18,407 nucleotides of DNA from JALZDI01 sp965653225 (GCA_965653225.1 CBFGZI010000081.1:1-18407), one strand, 5' to 3'. Shown: positions 5,879 to 13,839, counted from the stretch's first letter. Notes: generated by a model not told the origin, from the letters alone. Translations and numbers: made by a program.

Positions 5879-7090
5879 AACACCGCAGGACGCGAGGACA
5901 CCTTCCGTCGCGACGCGACCACCCGGCTGTGCTACGCGGCCTTGGCGGCGTACGCGTTCTGGCTGTACGCCTTCGGTCCGGCGTTGGCGCTGCTGCGCAG
6001 CGAGCTGCATTTCTCCTACACGGTGCTCGGGACGCACTCGGCCCTGTGGTCAGGCGGCGCGGCCCTGGCCGGTGCGAGCTATGCCGCGGCCGCCCGGCGG
6101 CTGCCGCGAGGACGGTTGCTGTGGTGGTCGGCGCTGGGAGCCACCGCGGGCGCGGGGCTGTTCGTCACGGCGCAAACGGTGTCCTTCACGTTGCTGGGCG
6201 CGGCGGTGCTGGGCTTCTGCGGCACCGCGATGCTCACCGTCACTCAGGCGGCTATGTCCGATCGGCACGGGCAGCACCGTGACCGCGCGCTGACCGAGGC
6301 CAACGTGGGAGCGGCCGGCTGTGCCGTCGTCGCCCCGCTCGTCCTCGGCCTGCTCCAAGGCACCACCGCCGCCGGCTGGCGCCTCACGCTCGGGCTGCCT
6401 GCTCTGCTGCTGGCAGGTCTCTACCTGCGCTACCGCCACCAGCCTCTGCCCGTCCGGCCGGCCGACAGCCCCGCCGACACGGGCACCGGGCGGCGCGAAC
6501 CGCTCTCAACGACCTGCCGGGTACTGGCGACCCTGGTCGCTGCCTGCATGGGAGTGGAGTTCTGCCTGGTCTACTTCGGTGCGGAGCTGCTCGTGGACAC
6601 CGGCCTGGGCACCGCTCAGGCCGCCACGGCGATGAGCACGTTCTTCCTCGGCCTGCTCGCCGGTCGCCTCGGTGGCGCGCTGCTCACCCGCCGGGGCGGA
6701 CGCACCGCGACCCTGCTGGGCACATCGCTCGGGGTCACCGCGGCCGGCTTCCTGGTCGTCTGGCTTTCCGGCGTCCCCGCGCTCGCGATCGCCGGCCTGC
6801 TGGTCTGCGGCCTCGGCGTCGGCAACCTCTACCCGCTGTCGCTGGCACTCACCCTGGCGGCGGCACCACGCAACAGCGACGCCGCCAACGCACGCACCCA
6901 GCTCCTCGGCGGCACCGTCGTCACCACCGCCCCCTACCTGCTGGGAGCTTTCGCCGACCACGTCGGCGTGCGCGCGGCCTTCGGCATCGAGGCGGTACTC
7001 GTCGCCACCTGCGCGGCGCTGCTGCTCACCGGACTGAGCATCGGCCGACGAGCAGCACACCGGGAACCCGCTGGCGACACGGCGCGGTAG
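5864..7090 (+). CDS. Major facilitator superfamily (MFS) transporter
   Basis: This 408-residue protein has about 12 predicted hydrophobic segments in two halves, separated by a polar loop near residues 185-215 (YRHQPLPVRPADSPADTGTG). Typical MFS features are visible: short Arg-rich cytoplasmic turns (AARRLPRGR near 77, LLTRRGGRTATLLG near 275) and a glycine-rich GLLAGRLGGALL helix. The start is GTG 5864 because no other plausible start occurs before the first membrane segment; it overlaps the putative operator and lacks an SD. It should sit in the cytoplasmic membrane as an H+-coupled carrier or exporter. The substrate is unknown. Pairing with a divergent LacI-type regulator makes uptake or efflux of that regulator's effector the best guess. 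Confidence 0.88.
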   Translation: MYRYTNTAGREDTFRRDATTRLCYAALAAYAFWLYAFGPALALLRSELHFSYTVLGTHSALWSGGAALAGASYAAAARRLPRGRLLWWSALGATAGAGLFVTAQTVSFTLLGAAVLGFCGTAMLTVTQAAMSDRHGQHRDRALTEANVGAAGCAVVAPLVLGLLQGTTAAGWRLTLGLPALLLAGLYLRYRHQPLPVRPADSPADTGTGRREPLSTTCRVLATLVAACMGVEFCLVYFGAELLVDTGLGTAQAATAMSTFFLGLLAGRLGGALLTRRGGRTATLLGTSLGVTAAGFLVVWLSGVPALAIAGLLVCGLGVGNLYPLSLALTLAAAPRNSDAANARTQLLGGTVVTTAPYLLGAFADHVGVRAAFGIEAVLVATCAALLLTGLSIGRRAAHREPAGDTAR

Positions 7091-7118
7091 ACGAGGCTCC
7101 GCCCCCGGACAACAAAAA

Positions 7119-7141
7119 GGAAGGGAGTCGCGCTCCCTTCC
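7119..7141. terminator. Bidirectional-looking terminator after the MFS gene
   Basis: GGAAGGGAG (7119-7127) pairs with CTCCCTTCC (7133-7141) around a 5-nt TCGCG loop, a perfect 9-bp stem. It begins 28 nt past the MFS stop. An AACAAAAA run flanks it on the left and ATTT on the right. It separates the MFS transcript from the helR unit. Confidence 0.75.
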
Positions 7142-7164
7142 ATTTCCAACGTATAGCGCACCTG

Positions 7165-7184
7165 GGGGCTTGCGGCAAGACCCC
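7165..7184 (+). promoter_or_regulatory. Rifamycin-associated element (RAE) upstream of helR
   Basis: GGGGCTTGCGGCAAGACCCC contains the dyad CTTGC-G-GCAAG within G/C-run flanks and matches the RAE found in actinomycetes ahead of rifamycin-inactivation and helR genes. It ends 56 nt before the helR GTG. A CAGAAT hexamer (7195-7200) lies 19 nt after the TTGCGG inside the element and may be the -10; this promoter assignment is inference. Confidence 0.85.
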
Positions 7185-7240
7185 GGTCAGGCCGCAGAAT
7201 CTCCGTCCGTAGCCGGAAATCCAGGGGTGGGGGACTTGAC

Positions 7241-9409
7241 GTGGACCAGCTGACCACCAACGCGTTCGACCTTCCAGAGCACCTCGCGCCCAAGGCCGAC
7301 CCGGCGCTGATCGCCGATGACGAGCGGCACTTCGAAGCCATCGCGAACACGCTCGAGCAGTCGATCGCCGAACTGTCGGGCCGTCTCGACGCCGTGCGCA
7401 GGGAGTCCGGGGGCGTCGGTCAGGAGGCCATGGACCGCGACATGGAGGTCCACCGGCTGACCACTCAGCTGCGGATGCTCCGTCGTTTCGGCCTCGACCT
7501 GTGCCTCGGGCACATGGTCGGCGCGGACGACCAGGAGCCGGTGTACGTCGGACGGCTCGGCCTCACCGACAGCGCAGGTCGCCGGCTCCTCGTCGACTGG
7601 CGCTCCCCCGCGGCCGAGCCTTTCTTCGGCGCGACCCACGCCAACCCGATGGGTCTGGCGAGCCGCCGCAGGTATCGCTGGACCCGCGGCCGGATCAGCG
7701 ACTACTGGGACGAGGTGTTCACCGCCGAGGGGTTCGACGGGCACGCCGCCGCTCTCGACGACCAGTCCGCGTTCATCGCCAGTCTGGGTGCCAGCCGGTC
7801 GCCCCGGATGCGAGACGTACTCGGCACCATCGCGTCCGACCAGGACGCGATCGTCCGCGCCGGGTCCCGTGGTGCGCTCGTCGTCGACGGCGGACCGGGC
7901 ACCGGCAAGACCGTCGTCGCCCTGCACCGCACCGCGTATCTGCTGTACTCCGACCCGCGCCTCGGACACCGCCGGGGCGGCGTGCTGTTCGTCGGGCCGC
8001 ACCAGCCCTACCTGGCCTACGTCTCCGACGTCCTCCCGAGCCTCGGCGAGGAGGGCGTGCAGACCTGCACCCTGCTCGACCTGCTGCCCGAGGGTGCCGG
8101 CGCGGCGGTCGAGGCCGACTCGGAGGTGGCCCGGCTGAAGGCGTCCGCGGACATGGTGAAGGCCATCGAGCCCGCGGTGCGGCTGTACGAGGAGCCACCC
8201 AAGGAGGGGATGGTGGTCGAGACCCACTGGTCCGAGGTGTGGCTCGGTCCCGACGACTGGGCGGAGGCGTTCGACTCACCCGACCCCGGTACACCGCACA
8301 ACGAGGCGCGCGACGAGGTCTGGGACGAGCTGCTCACGATCCTCGTCGACAAGCACGACGACGAGGACCTCTCGCCGGACCTGCTCCGCCGGTCGCTCCG
8401 GCAGAACAGGGAGCTGATCTCCGCGTTCAACCGGGCGTGGCCGATAGTCGAGCCGACCGACCTCGTCGGCGACCTGTGGTCGGTGCCCGCCTACCTGCGG
8501 ATGTGCGCTCCCTGGCTGGACCGCGACGAGGTCAGCATGCTGCAGCGGCGAGACCCGAACGCCTGGACCGTCTCCGATCTGCCGCTCCTCGACGCGGCAC
8601 GGCACCGCCTCGGCGACCCCGAGGCGTCGCGACGTCGACGTCGGCAGGAGGCCGCCGTCGCCGCGGAACGCGAGCGCATGAGCATGGTCATCGACCACCT
8701 GATCGCCAGCGACGACTCCGAGATGCAGGTGATGTCGATGCTGCGTCACGAGGACCTGCAAGGCACGCTGGTCGACCAGGCCGCGCTGCCCAGTGTCGAC
8801 CCGGACCTGCTCGCAGGCCCGTTCGCGCACATCATCGTCGACGAGGCGCAGGAGCTGACCGACGCGGAGTGGCAGATGCTTCTGCGTCGCTGCCCGTCGC
8901 GCAGCCTCACCATCGTCGGGGACCGCGCGCAGGCCCGGCACGGCTTCACGGAGTCGTGGGAGGAGCGGCTCAAGCGCATTGGGCTCGACAACATCAACCT
9001 GGCAGGGCTCCGCATCAACTACCGGACGCCCGAAGAGGTGATGGCCGAGGCCGAGCCGGTCATCCGGGCCGTGCTCCCGGACGCCAACGTGCCGACCTCG
9101 ATCCGCAGCACCGGGGTTCCTGTCGTGCACGGACCCGTGTCGGAGCTGGGCTCGGTCCTCGACACCTGGCTCGGGGAGCATGCCGAGGGGATCGCCTGCG
9201 TCATCGGCGCCGGCGATATCGACCGTGAGGCGGTCCCCGCGACCTCTCGTGTCCGGACGCTGACCCCCGAGCTGTCGAAGGGTCTCGAGTTCGACCTGGT
9301 CGTCCTCATCGACCCCCAGACGTTCGGCGGCGGCGTCGAAGGAACCGTCGACCGCTATGTCGCGATGACCCGAGCGACCCAGAAGCTCGTCATCCTGACG
9401 AGCTCGTAA
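7241..9409 (+). CDS. helR: HelR, HelD-like RNA polymerase recycling ATPase (rifamycin resistance)
   Basis: This is a 722-residue UvrD/Rep-like superfamily 1 ATPase of the actinobacterial HelD type. The N-terminal coiled arm (about 20-90) and VYVGRLGLTD domain precede Walker A GGPGTGKT (217-224). Walker B is IIVDEAQ (531-537), motif III is VGDRAQ (559-564), motif V is KGLEFDLVVL (680-689) and motif VI is YVAMTRATQ (706-714). Such proteins bind RNA polymerase through its channels and remove stalled complexes; HelR in addition dislodges bound rifamycin. The RAE just upstream strongly supports HelR rather than housekeeping HelD. The start is GTG 7241, with GGGGGA about 7 nt before it. It is monocistronic: terminators or long gaps lie on both sides. 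Expression should be induced by rifamycins. Confidence 0.93.
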   Translation: MDQLTTNAFDLPEHLAPKADPALIADDERHFEAIANTLEQSIAELSGRLDAVRRESGGVGQEAMDRDMEVHRLTTQLRMLRRFGLDLCLGHMVGADDQEPVYVGRLGLTDSAGRRLLVDWRSPAAEPFFGATHANPMGLASRRRYRWTRGRISDYWDEVFTAEGFDGHAAALDDQSAFIASLGASRSPRMRDVLGTIASDQDAIVRAGSRGALVVDGGPGTGKTVVALHRTAYLLYSDPRLGHRRGGVLFVGPHQPYLAYVSDVLPSLGEEGVQTCTLLDLLPEGAGAAVEADSEVARLKASADMVKAIEPAVRLYEEPPKEGMVVETHWSEVWLGPDDWAEAFDSPDPGTPHNEARDEVWDELLTILVDKHDDEDLSPDLLRRSLRQNRELISAFNRAWPIVEPTDLVGDLWSVPAYLRMCAPWLDRDEVSMLQRRDPNAWTVSDLPLLDAARHRLGDPEASRRRRRQEAAVAAERERMSMVIDHLIASDDSEMQVMSMLRHEDLQGTLVDQAALPSVDPDLLAGPFAHIIVDEAQELTDAEWQMLLRRCPSRSLTIVGDRAQARHGFTESWEERLKRIGLDNINLAGLRINYRTPEEVMAEAEPVIRAVLPDANVPTSIRSTGVPVVHGPVSELGSVLDTWLGEHAEGIACVIGAGDIDREAVPATSRVRTLTPELSKGLEFDLVVLIDPQTFGGGVEGTVDRYVAMTRATQKLVILTSS

Positions 9410-9953
9410 GTCGCGCGACCGACGTACGTTGCCTCACGTCAGGTCATGCGCTGTGGTCATGCGGTGTGGTCAAGGTGCGGCGCTCGTTGGACGACTCCCG
9501 GGTCTCTCACCAGCGCGCGACCGGGCGGCGCAAACCTGGTGGGTGTTGAGACCGACATGGTGGCATCCTCCGAACGACGTGATCGAGCCGTCCGCGGCCA
9601 CTCACAGTTCACCCATCGCCGCGGTCGCAGCCACGCGGGCCACTCGCACGGCAGGACCGATCTCCGCTGCCAACGCTAGGACGCCACGCACCTCATTCCT
9701 AGCCTCAGTTGGCCTTGTTCACGGCCGTTCTGGGCAGGTGCGACACCTTCCAGTCGGTGCATGCAGTGGCACGTTCAACTTGTTGCCTCAGGAGCCTTCG
9801 CACTCGTGTTTGTGACGGTGTTGCAGGGCCGGGAGACGGGACGATAATCGAACTTGTTGCCCTGTGGCTGACTCTGTGCGTATCGCATGAGGACGTACCA
9901 GCGAGTCGGCGGTACGCCCTGTCCGCTCGACTTCGTGGCTGTTGGAGGATCCC
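9410..9953. other. 544-bp gene-poor interval between helR and the oxidoreductase gene
   Basis: No convincing gene is present. The interval contains a 10-bp palindrome GTCGCGCGAC (9410-9419) right after the helR stop, a 13-bp tandem repeat (9442-9467), and two copies of AACTTGTTGCC (9777-9787 and 9851-9861). CGTACC (9894-9899) faces GGTACG (9911-9916). A minus-strand open stretch 9602-9718 reads like the C-terminus of a protein (EIGPAVRVARVAATAAMGEL, then stop) but lacks a start and may be a gene relic. The promoter of the downstream oxidoreductase probably lies near 9855-9890. Confidence 0.5.
9442..9467. repeat. Tandem 13-bp direct repeat after helR
   Basis: GGTCATGCGCTGT (9442-9454) is followed immediately by GGTCATGCGGTGT (9455-9467), which differs at one base, and a partial third copy begins with GGTCA at 9468. 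It lies 33 bp beyond the helR stop. Its function is unknown. Confidence 0.7.
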
Positions 9954-11378
9954 ATGGCGAGTGAGAACGACGTCTTCGATGTGATCGTGATCGGCGCCGG
10001 ACCGGTTGGAGAGACGGCGGCTGCCCGTGTGGTCCGCGGCGGACTGACGGCTGCGGTCGTCGAGAGGCGCCTTGTTGGTGGAGAGTGCAACTACTACGGC
10101 TGTGTCCCGAGCAAGGCGCTGCTGTGGCCGATGGAGCTGGCGGCCGCCGTGAGCCGGATGCCTGGCCTGACTCTGAACGGCGCCATCGACGCCGCCGCAG
10201 TGCTCGAGCGGCGTGACGAGTTCGTATCCCGTTACGACGACAGCGGCGGCGTGAGCTGGTTGCACGGCCTCCCGTCGACGTTCGTACGGGGCCGGGGGCG
10301 CCTGGCCGGATCCCGGCAGGTGGAGGTGGCCACGCCCGATGGCGACATCCGACCACTGCGTGCACGGCACGCAGTGGTCATCGCCACCGGCAGCACGCCC
10401 TACATCCCTGAGGTGCCGGGCCTTCGTGCGGCGCGCCCGTGGACCAACCAGGAGGCGACCAGCGTGCAGAAGGTGCCCAAGCGGCTGGTGGTGATCGGCG
10501 CAGGCCCCGTCGCCTGTGAGATGTCCCAGGCGTTGCACTCACTCGGCGCGGAAGAGGTCACCATCATCGAACGTGGAGACCGCCTGCTCCCCCGGACCGA
10601 GCGGTTCGCCGGCAAGCTGGTGGAGGAGTCCTTCCGGGGCTCGGGCATCGACGTTCGGCTCGGTCGGTCCCCGGTCCTGGTCGAACGGCCGGTGCCGAGC
10701 GGCCCGGTGACCGTGGAGGTGGACGACGGCTCGCGCATCCACGCCGACGAGATCCTCGTGGCCACGGGCCGTCGCGCGGCCGTAGACGACCTGGGCCTCG
10801 AGACGGTCGGCCTCAAGGCGGACGGGCCGCTCAGCGTCGACGCGAGCATGCGTGTGGCACGGGTGCCCGACGGCTGGCTGTACGCGGTCGGTGACGTCAA
10901 CGGCCGCAACGCGCTGACCCACATGGGCAAGTACCAGGCCCGCGTGTGCGGCGACGTGATCTCCGCTCGGGCCGCAGGAGAGCCGGACGACCTGCCTGCG
11001 CTTCAGGACAGCGCCGACGACCGGGGAGCACCCCAGGTCATCTTCACCGATCCACAGGTCGGCAGCGTCGGGCTTACGGAGGCGAGAGCTCGCGCCGCCG
11101 GCTTGCCGGTCCGCACCGTCGAGTACGACACCGGCCAGGTGATCGGTGCGCAGCTTCAGACCCAGCAGTACAACGGTCGCGCCAAGCTGGTGGTCGATGA
11201 GCGGCGCCGCGTGCTCCTGGGCGCAACGTTCGTCGGCCCCGCTGTGGTGGACCTGCTCCATTCGGCAACCGTCGCAGTCACGGCCGAGGTCACGCTGGAC
11301 CAGCTGTGGCACGCGGTCGCCGTGTTCCCCACCGCTGGGGAGGTCTGGCTGTACCTCCTCCAGGAATACGGCCTGTAG
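9954..11378 (+). CDS. FAD-dependent pyridine nucleotide-disulfide oxidoreductase lacking the catalytic His
   Basis: This 474-residue flavoprotein belongs to the lipoamide dehydrogenase / mercuric reductase / glutathione reductase family. FAD motif GAGPVG is at 14-19, the redox disulfide is C45-C50 (GGECNYYGCVPSK), NAD(P) motif GAGPVA is at 182-187, the FAD-phosphate motif YAVGDVNG is near residue 307, and the dimerisation domain is C-terminal. The His-Pro-x-x-x-Glu dyad of lipoamide dehydrogenase (HAHPTLSE) is here AVFPTAGE: Phe458 replaces His while Glu463 remains. It is therefore probably not a true lipoamide dehydrogenase, and it lacks mercuric reductase C-terminal cysteines. The start is ATG 9954 with GGAGG about 6 nt upstream. 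It stands alone and converges on the AraC gene. The electron acceptor is unknown. Confidence 0.88.
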   Translation: MASENDVFDVIVIGAGPVGETAAARVVRGGLTAAVVERRLVGGECNYYGCVPSKALLWPMELAAAVSRMPGLTLNGAIDAAAVLERRDEFVSRYDDSGGVSWLHGLPSTFVRGRGRLAGSRQVEVATPDGDIRPLRARHAVVIATGSTPYIPEVPGLRAARPWTNQEATSVQKVPKRLVVIGAGPVACEMSQALHSLGAEEVTIIERGDRLLPRTERFAGKLVEESFRGSGIDVRLGRSPVLVERPVPSGPVTVEVDDGSRIHADEILVATGRRAAVDDLGLETVGLKADGPLSVDASMRVARVPDGWLYAVGDVNGRNALTHMGKYQARVCGDVISARAAGEPDDLPALQDSADDRGAPQVIFTDPQVGSVGLTEARARAAGLPVRTVEYDTGQVIGAQLQTQQYNGRAKLVVDERRRVLLGATFVGPAVVDLLHSATVAVTAEVTLDQLWHAVAVFPTAGEVWLYLLQEYGL

Positions 11379-11406
11379 GCAAGGGGATGACCGAGCGTGC
11401 CAGAGA

Positions 11407-12354
11407 TCAAGGCGTTCGGGCTGACGGGCGCTGGCTGCGCCGCCAGCGTTCCGGGGTGATGCCGTAGCGGTCTCGGAAGCGCCGGACGAGATAGGTGGCG
11501 TCACGCAGGCCGGTCCGGGCGGCCACGACACCGAGCGGCAGATCTGTGTCGCGCAGCATCCGCCGGACCTCGGTCATGCGCCGCTCGGTGATCCAGTCGA
11601 GGAGCGTTCGGCCGGTGCGCTCGCGGACCACCGTCGTGAGGTGTCCCGGGGTGTACCCGAGGGCCCGGGCGACGTCCCCGGCGGAGACCGGTTCGCGGAA
11701 CGTCGCCTCGATCTCGTCGAAGACCCGCTGCACCACCGGGTCCGGCGCGCTGGGCGCCACGGGCGCCAGCCGCGCGGCCGCGACCAGGAGCCGGGTCAGG
11801 AGCGCGGCCACGACCTCGCGGGCACCGAGACGGCCCGGGTCGGCGAGCTCCTCGGCCAGCTCGGCCAGCCACATAGCCCACCGTGCGCGGTCGGGCTCGG
11901 CAACTTGGCCATGCCCCGCGCCGGGGGCGAACATCGCGAGCAGCGGGTGGTGGGCCCAGGTCAGCGGGGAGACCGCAGCCAGCGCAGGAACCGCGTCCGG
12001 CGTGAACGCGACCGACCATGCACGGCAGCCGGCCAGCTCCGCGACCGCCGAGACGTCGACGACCTGTCCCGGTGACACCGCGTGCACGTCCCCTGCCCGC
12101 AGCGGACGCTCGGCACCGTCGACCACGAACGAGCCCGCGCTGCCCTCCTCGACGTAGACGAGGACGAGGAAGTCGTGGGCGTGCCGGTGGTCGGGTGGAG
12201 GCTCGGCGTGCGGGGCCTCACTGTCGAAACGGCTGACCGACACCGGAGGCACGCCCGCGCGCTGCTCGTACCGGTAGACCGGCGTCCCGTCGGGTCGCAC
12301 CGTACGCACGCGCGAGGCGCGTCGCGCCGCCTCCGTAACCGAAGAACGTGCCAT
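11407..12354 (-). CDS. AraC-family transcriptional regulator with cupin sensor domain
   Basis: This is a 315-residue protein. The N-terminal cupin-type ligand domain spans about 30-150, with histidines in PPPDHRHAHDFLVLVYVEEG and the GDVHAVSPGQV turn. The C-terminal AraC DNA-binding domain spans about 210-310, with two helix-turn-helices (SAGDVARALGYTPGHLTTVV and PLGVVAARTGLRDATYLVRR) and the terminal FRDRYGITPERWR signature. The start is ATG 12354 with a CGGGAG SD 3-5 nt upstream. It is divergent from a methyltransferase gene, and the 98 bp between them hold an inverted repeat (12373-12387), so the methyltransferase is the most likely target. The effector is unknown. Confidence 0.9.
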   Translation of the reverse strand: MARSSVTEAARRASRVRTVRPDGTPVYRYEQRAGVPPVSVSRFDSEAPHAEPPPDHRHAHDFLVLVYVEEGSAGSFVVDGAERPLRAGDVHAVSPGQVVDVSAVAELAGCRAWSVAFTPDAVPALAAVSPLTWAHHPLLAMFAPGAGHGQVAEPDRARWAMWLAELAEELADPGRLGAREVVAALLTRLLVAAARLAPVAPSAPDPVVQRVFDEIEATFREPVSAGDVARALGYTPGHLTTVVRERTGRTLLDWITERRMTEVRRMLRDTDLPLGVVAARTGLRDATYLVRRFRDRYGITPERWRRSQRPSARTP

Positions 12355-12372
12355 GGCTCCCGACTTCCGTAC

Positions 12373-12387
12373 TGCCGAGAAACGGCA
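12373..12387. promoter_or_regulatory. Inverted repeat between the AraC and methyltransferase genes
   Basis: TGCCG (12373-12377) and CGGCA (12383-12387) flank AGAAA, 19 bp upstream of the AraC start and 66 bp upstream of the methyltransferase ATG. It could be an operator or a hairpin. AraC proteins more often use direct repeats, so the link to the adjacent regulator is uncertain. Confidence 0.3.
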
Positions 12388-12452
12388 AGATGTCCAAGAC
12401 TAAGTGTGACGACACCACATCTACCACGGCCCACGAGCGCAGGGAGCGCACC

Positions 12453-13196
12453 ATGAGAGCCGCCGACGTACGCATCCTCGACCAGCGCACCCCGGAGGAG
12501 CGAGACCGCCCGTTCATGCCGGGCATGGGGAAGACCTGGCTGCTCCCGCTGTACGACATCTTCAACCGGGTGGCCGGTGCCCGCGCACTGCAGCAGCGTG
12601 CGGTCGGGCTCGCCGGCATCGCGCCCGGCCAGGCGGTGGTCGATGTCGGCTGCGGCACGGGGAACCTGTCGTTCGCGGTCCTCTCGGCTCAGCCCGGCGC
12701 CCGAGTCACCGGGCTCGACCCGGACGGGGACGCCCTGCGCCGGGCCGCGCGCAAGGCACGCCGTCGCGGCGTCTCGCTCACCCTCGTCCAGGGGTACGCC
12801 GACCGGATCCCCGCCGACGACGCGTCGCTCGACCACGTGGTCTCGTCGCTGGCGCTACACCACGTCGACGACGAGGGCCGGGTCGGGTTCGCTCAGGAAG
12901 CGCTGCGTGCCCTTCGGCCCGGAGGGAAGGTGACCATCGCCGACTTCGGCGGCCCGGGACACGCCGCCGTCGACGCCCACCACAGCTCGCACAGCCACGG
13001 CCCGGCGAACGCGCTCCGTCACCTGCCCGGCCTGCTGCGCTCCCGGGTGGCCCGGACTGCTGCTGTGGCGCGCAACCTCGACGACGGCATCGTCTCGCTC
13101 CTCGTCGACGCCGGGTTCGGTGACGCCCACGAGGTCGAGCACGTCGACCACGGGTTCGGCCGGGGCGCTTTGGTGCTGGCGACCCGCCCTACTTGA
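12453..13196 (+). CDS. UbiE-like class I SAM-dependent methyltransferase
   Basis: This 247-residue enzyme has SAM motif I VVDVGCGTG (62-70), the acidic end of strand 2 at GLDPD (D89), motif II/III around ADRIPADDASLDHVVSSLAL (116-135) and post-motif LRPGGKV (154-160), the arrangement of small-molecule methyltransferases. A histidine-rich patch AVDAHHSSHSHG (172-183) is unusual and might bind metal or be a flexible loop. The start is ATG 12453 with AGGGAG about 6 nt upstream; longer in-frame starts (12390, 12348) would run into the AraC promoter region. It is divergent from an AraC-type regulator. The substrate is unknown; the N-terminal FMPGMGKTWLLPLYDIFNRV block resembles a group of actinobacterial methyltransferases of unassigned role. 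Confidence 0.85.
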   Translation: MRAADVRILDQRTPEERDRPFMPGMGKTWLLPLYDIFNRVAGARALQQRAVGLAGIAPGQAVVDVGCGTGNLSFAVLSAQPGARVTGLDPDGDALRRAARKARRRGVSLTLVQGYADRIPADDASLDHVVSSLALHHVDDEGRVGFAQEALRALRPGGKVTIADFGGPGHAAVDAHHSSHSHGPANALRHLPGLLRSRVARTAAVARNLDDGIVSLLVDAGFGDAHEVEHVDHGFGRGALVLATRPT

Positions 13197-13204
13197 TGCC
13201 GGGC

Positions 13205-13235
13205 GTGGGCGGGCGATGCCCGAACGCCCGCCCAC
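13205..13235. terminator. Stem-loop terminator after the methyltransferase
   Basis: GTGGGCGGGCG (13205-13215) pairs perfectly with CGCCCGCCCAC (13225-13235) around a 9-nt loop, 8 bp beyond the methyltransferase stop. It lies between two convergent units and may serve both. There is no T-run, as is common in high-GC actinobacteria. Confidence 0.7.
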
Positions 13236-13288
13236 CCCCCGGCGATGCACCCTCGTCTCACCGGTAGCCGAGAGTGCTCGGGGCAAGC

Positions 13289-13510
13289 TCAGTCGGGGCC
13301 CTGTCGCGGTTGCCCGGTACGTGCCGCGTGTGAGGACCAGGTCTCTCCGGGCCGCTTCGGCAGCACGTGGTGCTGGGCGGCCAGGAACGCGTCGACGTCC
13401 TCGATCTCGCGGCGCCGGTGTTGCAACCGCACCGACGCCCGGGCGGCGTTGGTACGGGCCACGTCCTGTGACAGCCAACGCCGGAACAGACCGGTCAGCG
13501 TCGGCATCAT
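13289..13510 (-). CDS. Small uncharacterised basic protein coupled to the CPxCG gene
   Basis: This is a 73-residue, Arg/Gln-rich protein (MMPTLTGLFRRWLSQDVART, then RASVRLQHRRREIEDVDAFL) with two likely amphipathic helices. It has no cysteine, no signal peptide and no membrane segment. Its ATG at 13510 overlaps the stop of the upstream CPxCG gene in the form ATGA, which indicates translational coupling; a second ATG follows at once (13507). I do not recognise a family. The pairing suggests that it acts with the zinc-binding mini-protein, but the second CPxCG copy (15813-16007) lacks this partner. A shadow frame is possible, but the ATGA overlap and position in a transcription unit favour a real gene. 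Confidence 0.5.
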   Translation of the reverse strand: MMPTLTGLFRRWLSQDVARTNAARASVRLQHRRREIEDVDAFLAAQHHVLPKRPGETWSSHAARTGQPRQGPD

Positions 13511-13713
13511 CGCTCGCGCCCCTGGGAGTGGTGCACGGTCGTCAGACTCCCGAAGCAACGGTCGCTGAAACTGCTCGGGTAGCCGTACTCCGGGCTGCCC
13601 TCGCGGTGTACTGCAAGCCAGCGCCCCCCGAGCACTGGCACGACGGCACCGCATTCTGGGCAGATCGCGGTTTGCCGCCCGACACCAGCGGCCGACGATG
13701 GGTGGTCCGGCAT
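13507..13713 (-). CDS. Small CPxCG zinc-ribbon-like protein, copy 1
   Basis: This is a 68-residue protein with CPECG at 18-22, then H36 (AVHREGS) and C53 (DRCFGS), that is C-x2-C-x14-H-x16-C, a plausible four-ligand zinc site. Around it lie conserved RWLAVHREGS and EYGYP blocks. The start is ATG 13713, preceded by a G-rich run (GGGGGGAT) that can serve as SD; the frame also extends upstream to 13797 without family-like sequence. It is paralogous to the product at 15813-16007: 29 of 45 aligned core positions are identical and ligand spacing is the same. The function is unknown. CPxCG mini-proteins are often adaptor or nucleic-acid-associated proteins, which is only a hint here. Confidence 0.7.
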   Translation of the reverse strand: MPDHPSSAAGVGRQTAICPECGAVVPVLGGRWLAVHREGSPEYGYPSSFSDRCFGSLTTVHHSQGRER

Positions 13714-13767
13714 GATCCCCCCACGGATTGCCTTCGTTAGCAGTGGGCGGGGACCGGGCCCGGAAAG

Positions 13768-13785
13768 GGCTGGCACGTACCAGCC
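13768..13785. repeat. Inverted repeat upstream of CPxCG copy 1
   Basis: GGCTGG (13768-13773) and CCAGCC (13780-13785) flank CACGTA, 55-72 bp upstream of the start at 13713. It may be a regulatory dyad of the small operon. The rest of 13714-13839 shows no other clear signal. Confidence 0.3.
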
Positions 13786-13839
13786 ACGATCGACCACCGT
13801 AGCTCTAACCGTGACGTTTTGGTAGTCCCGGAGCTGAAG

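Noticed and set aside
9705..10538. Minus-strand frame of 277 codons over the oxidoreductase start
   Set aside because: It is antisense to the clear FAD-binding N-terminus of the oxidoreductase and lacks any recognisable domain.
13120..13740. Plus-strand frame of 206 codons over the small-gene region
   Set aside because: It overlaps the end of the methyltransferase and runs antisense to the CPxCG gene, whose paralogy with copy 2 shows that the minus strand is coding.
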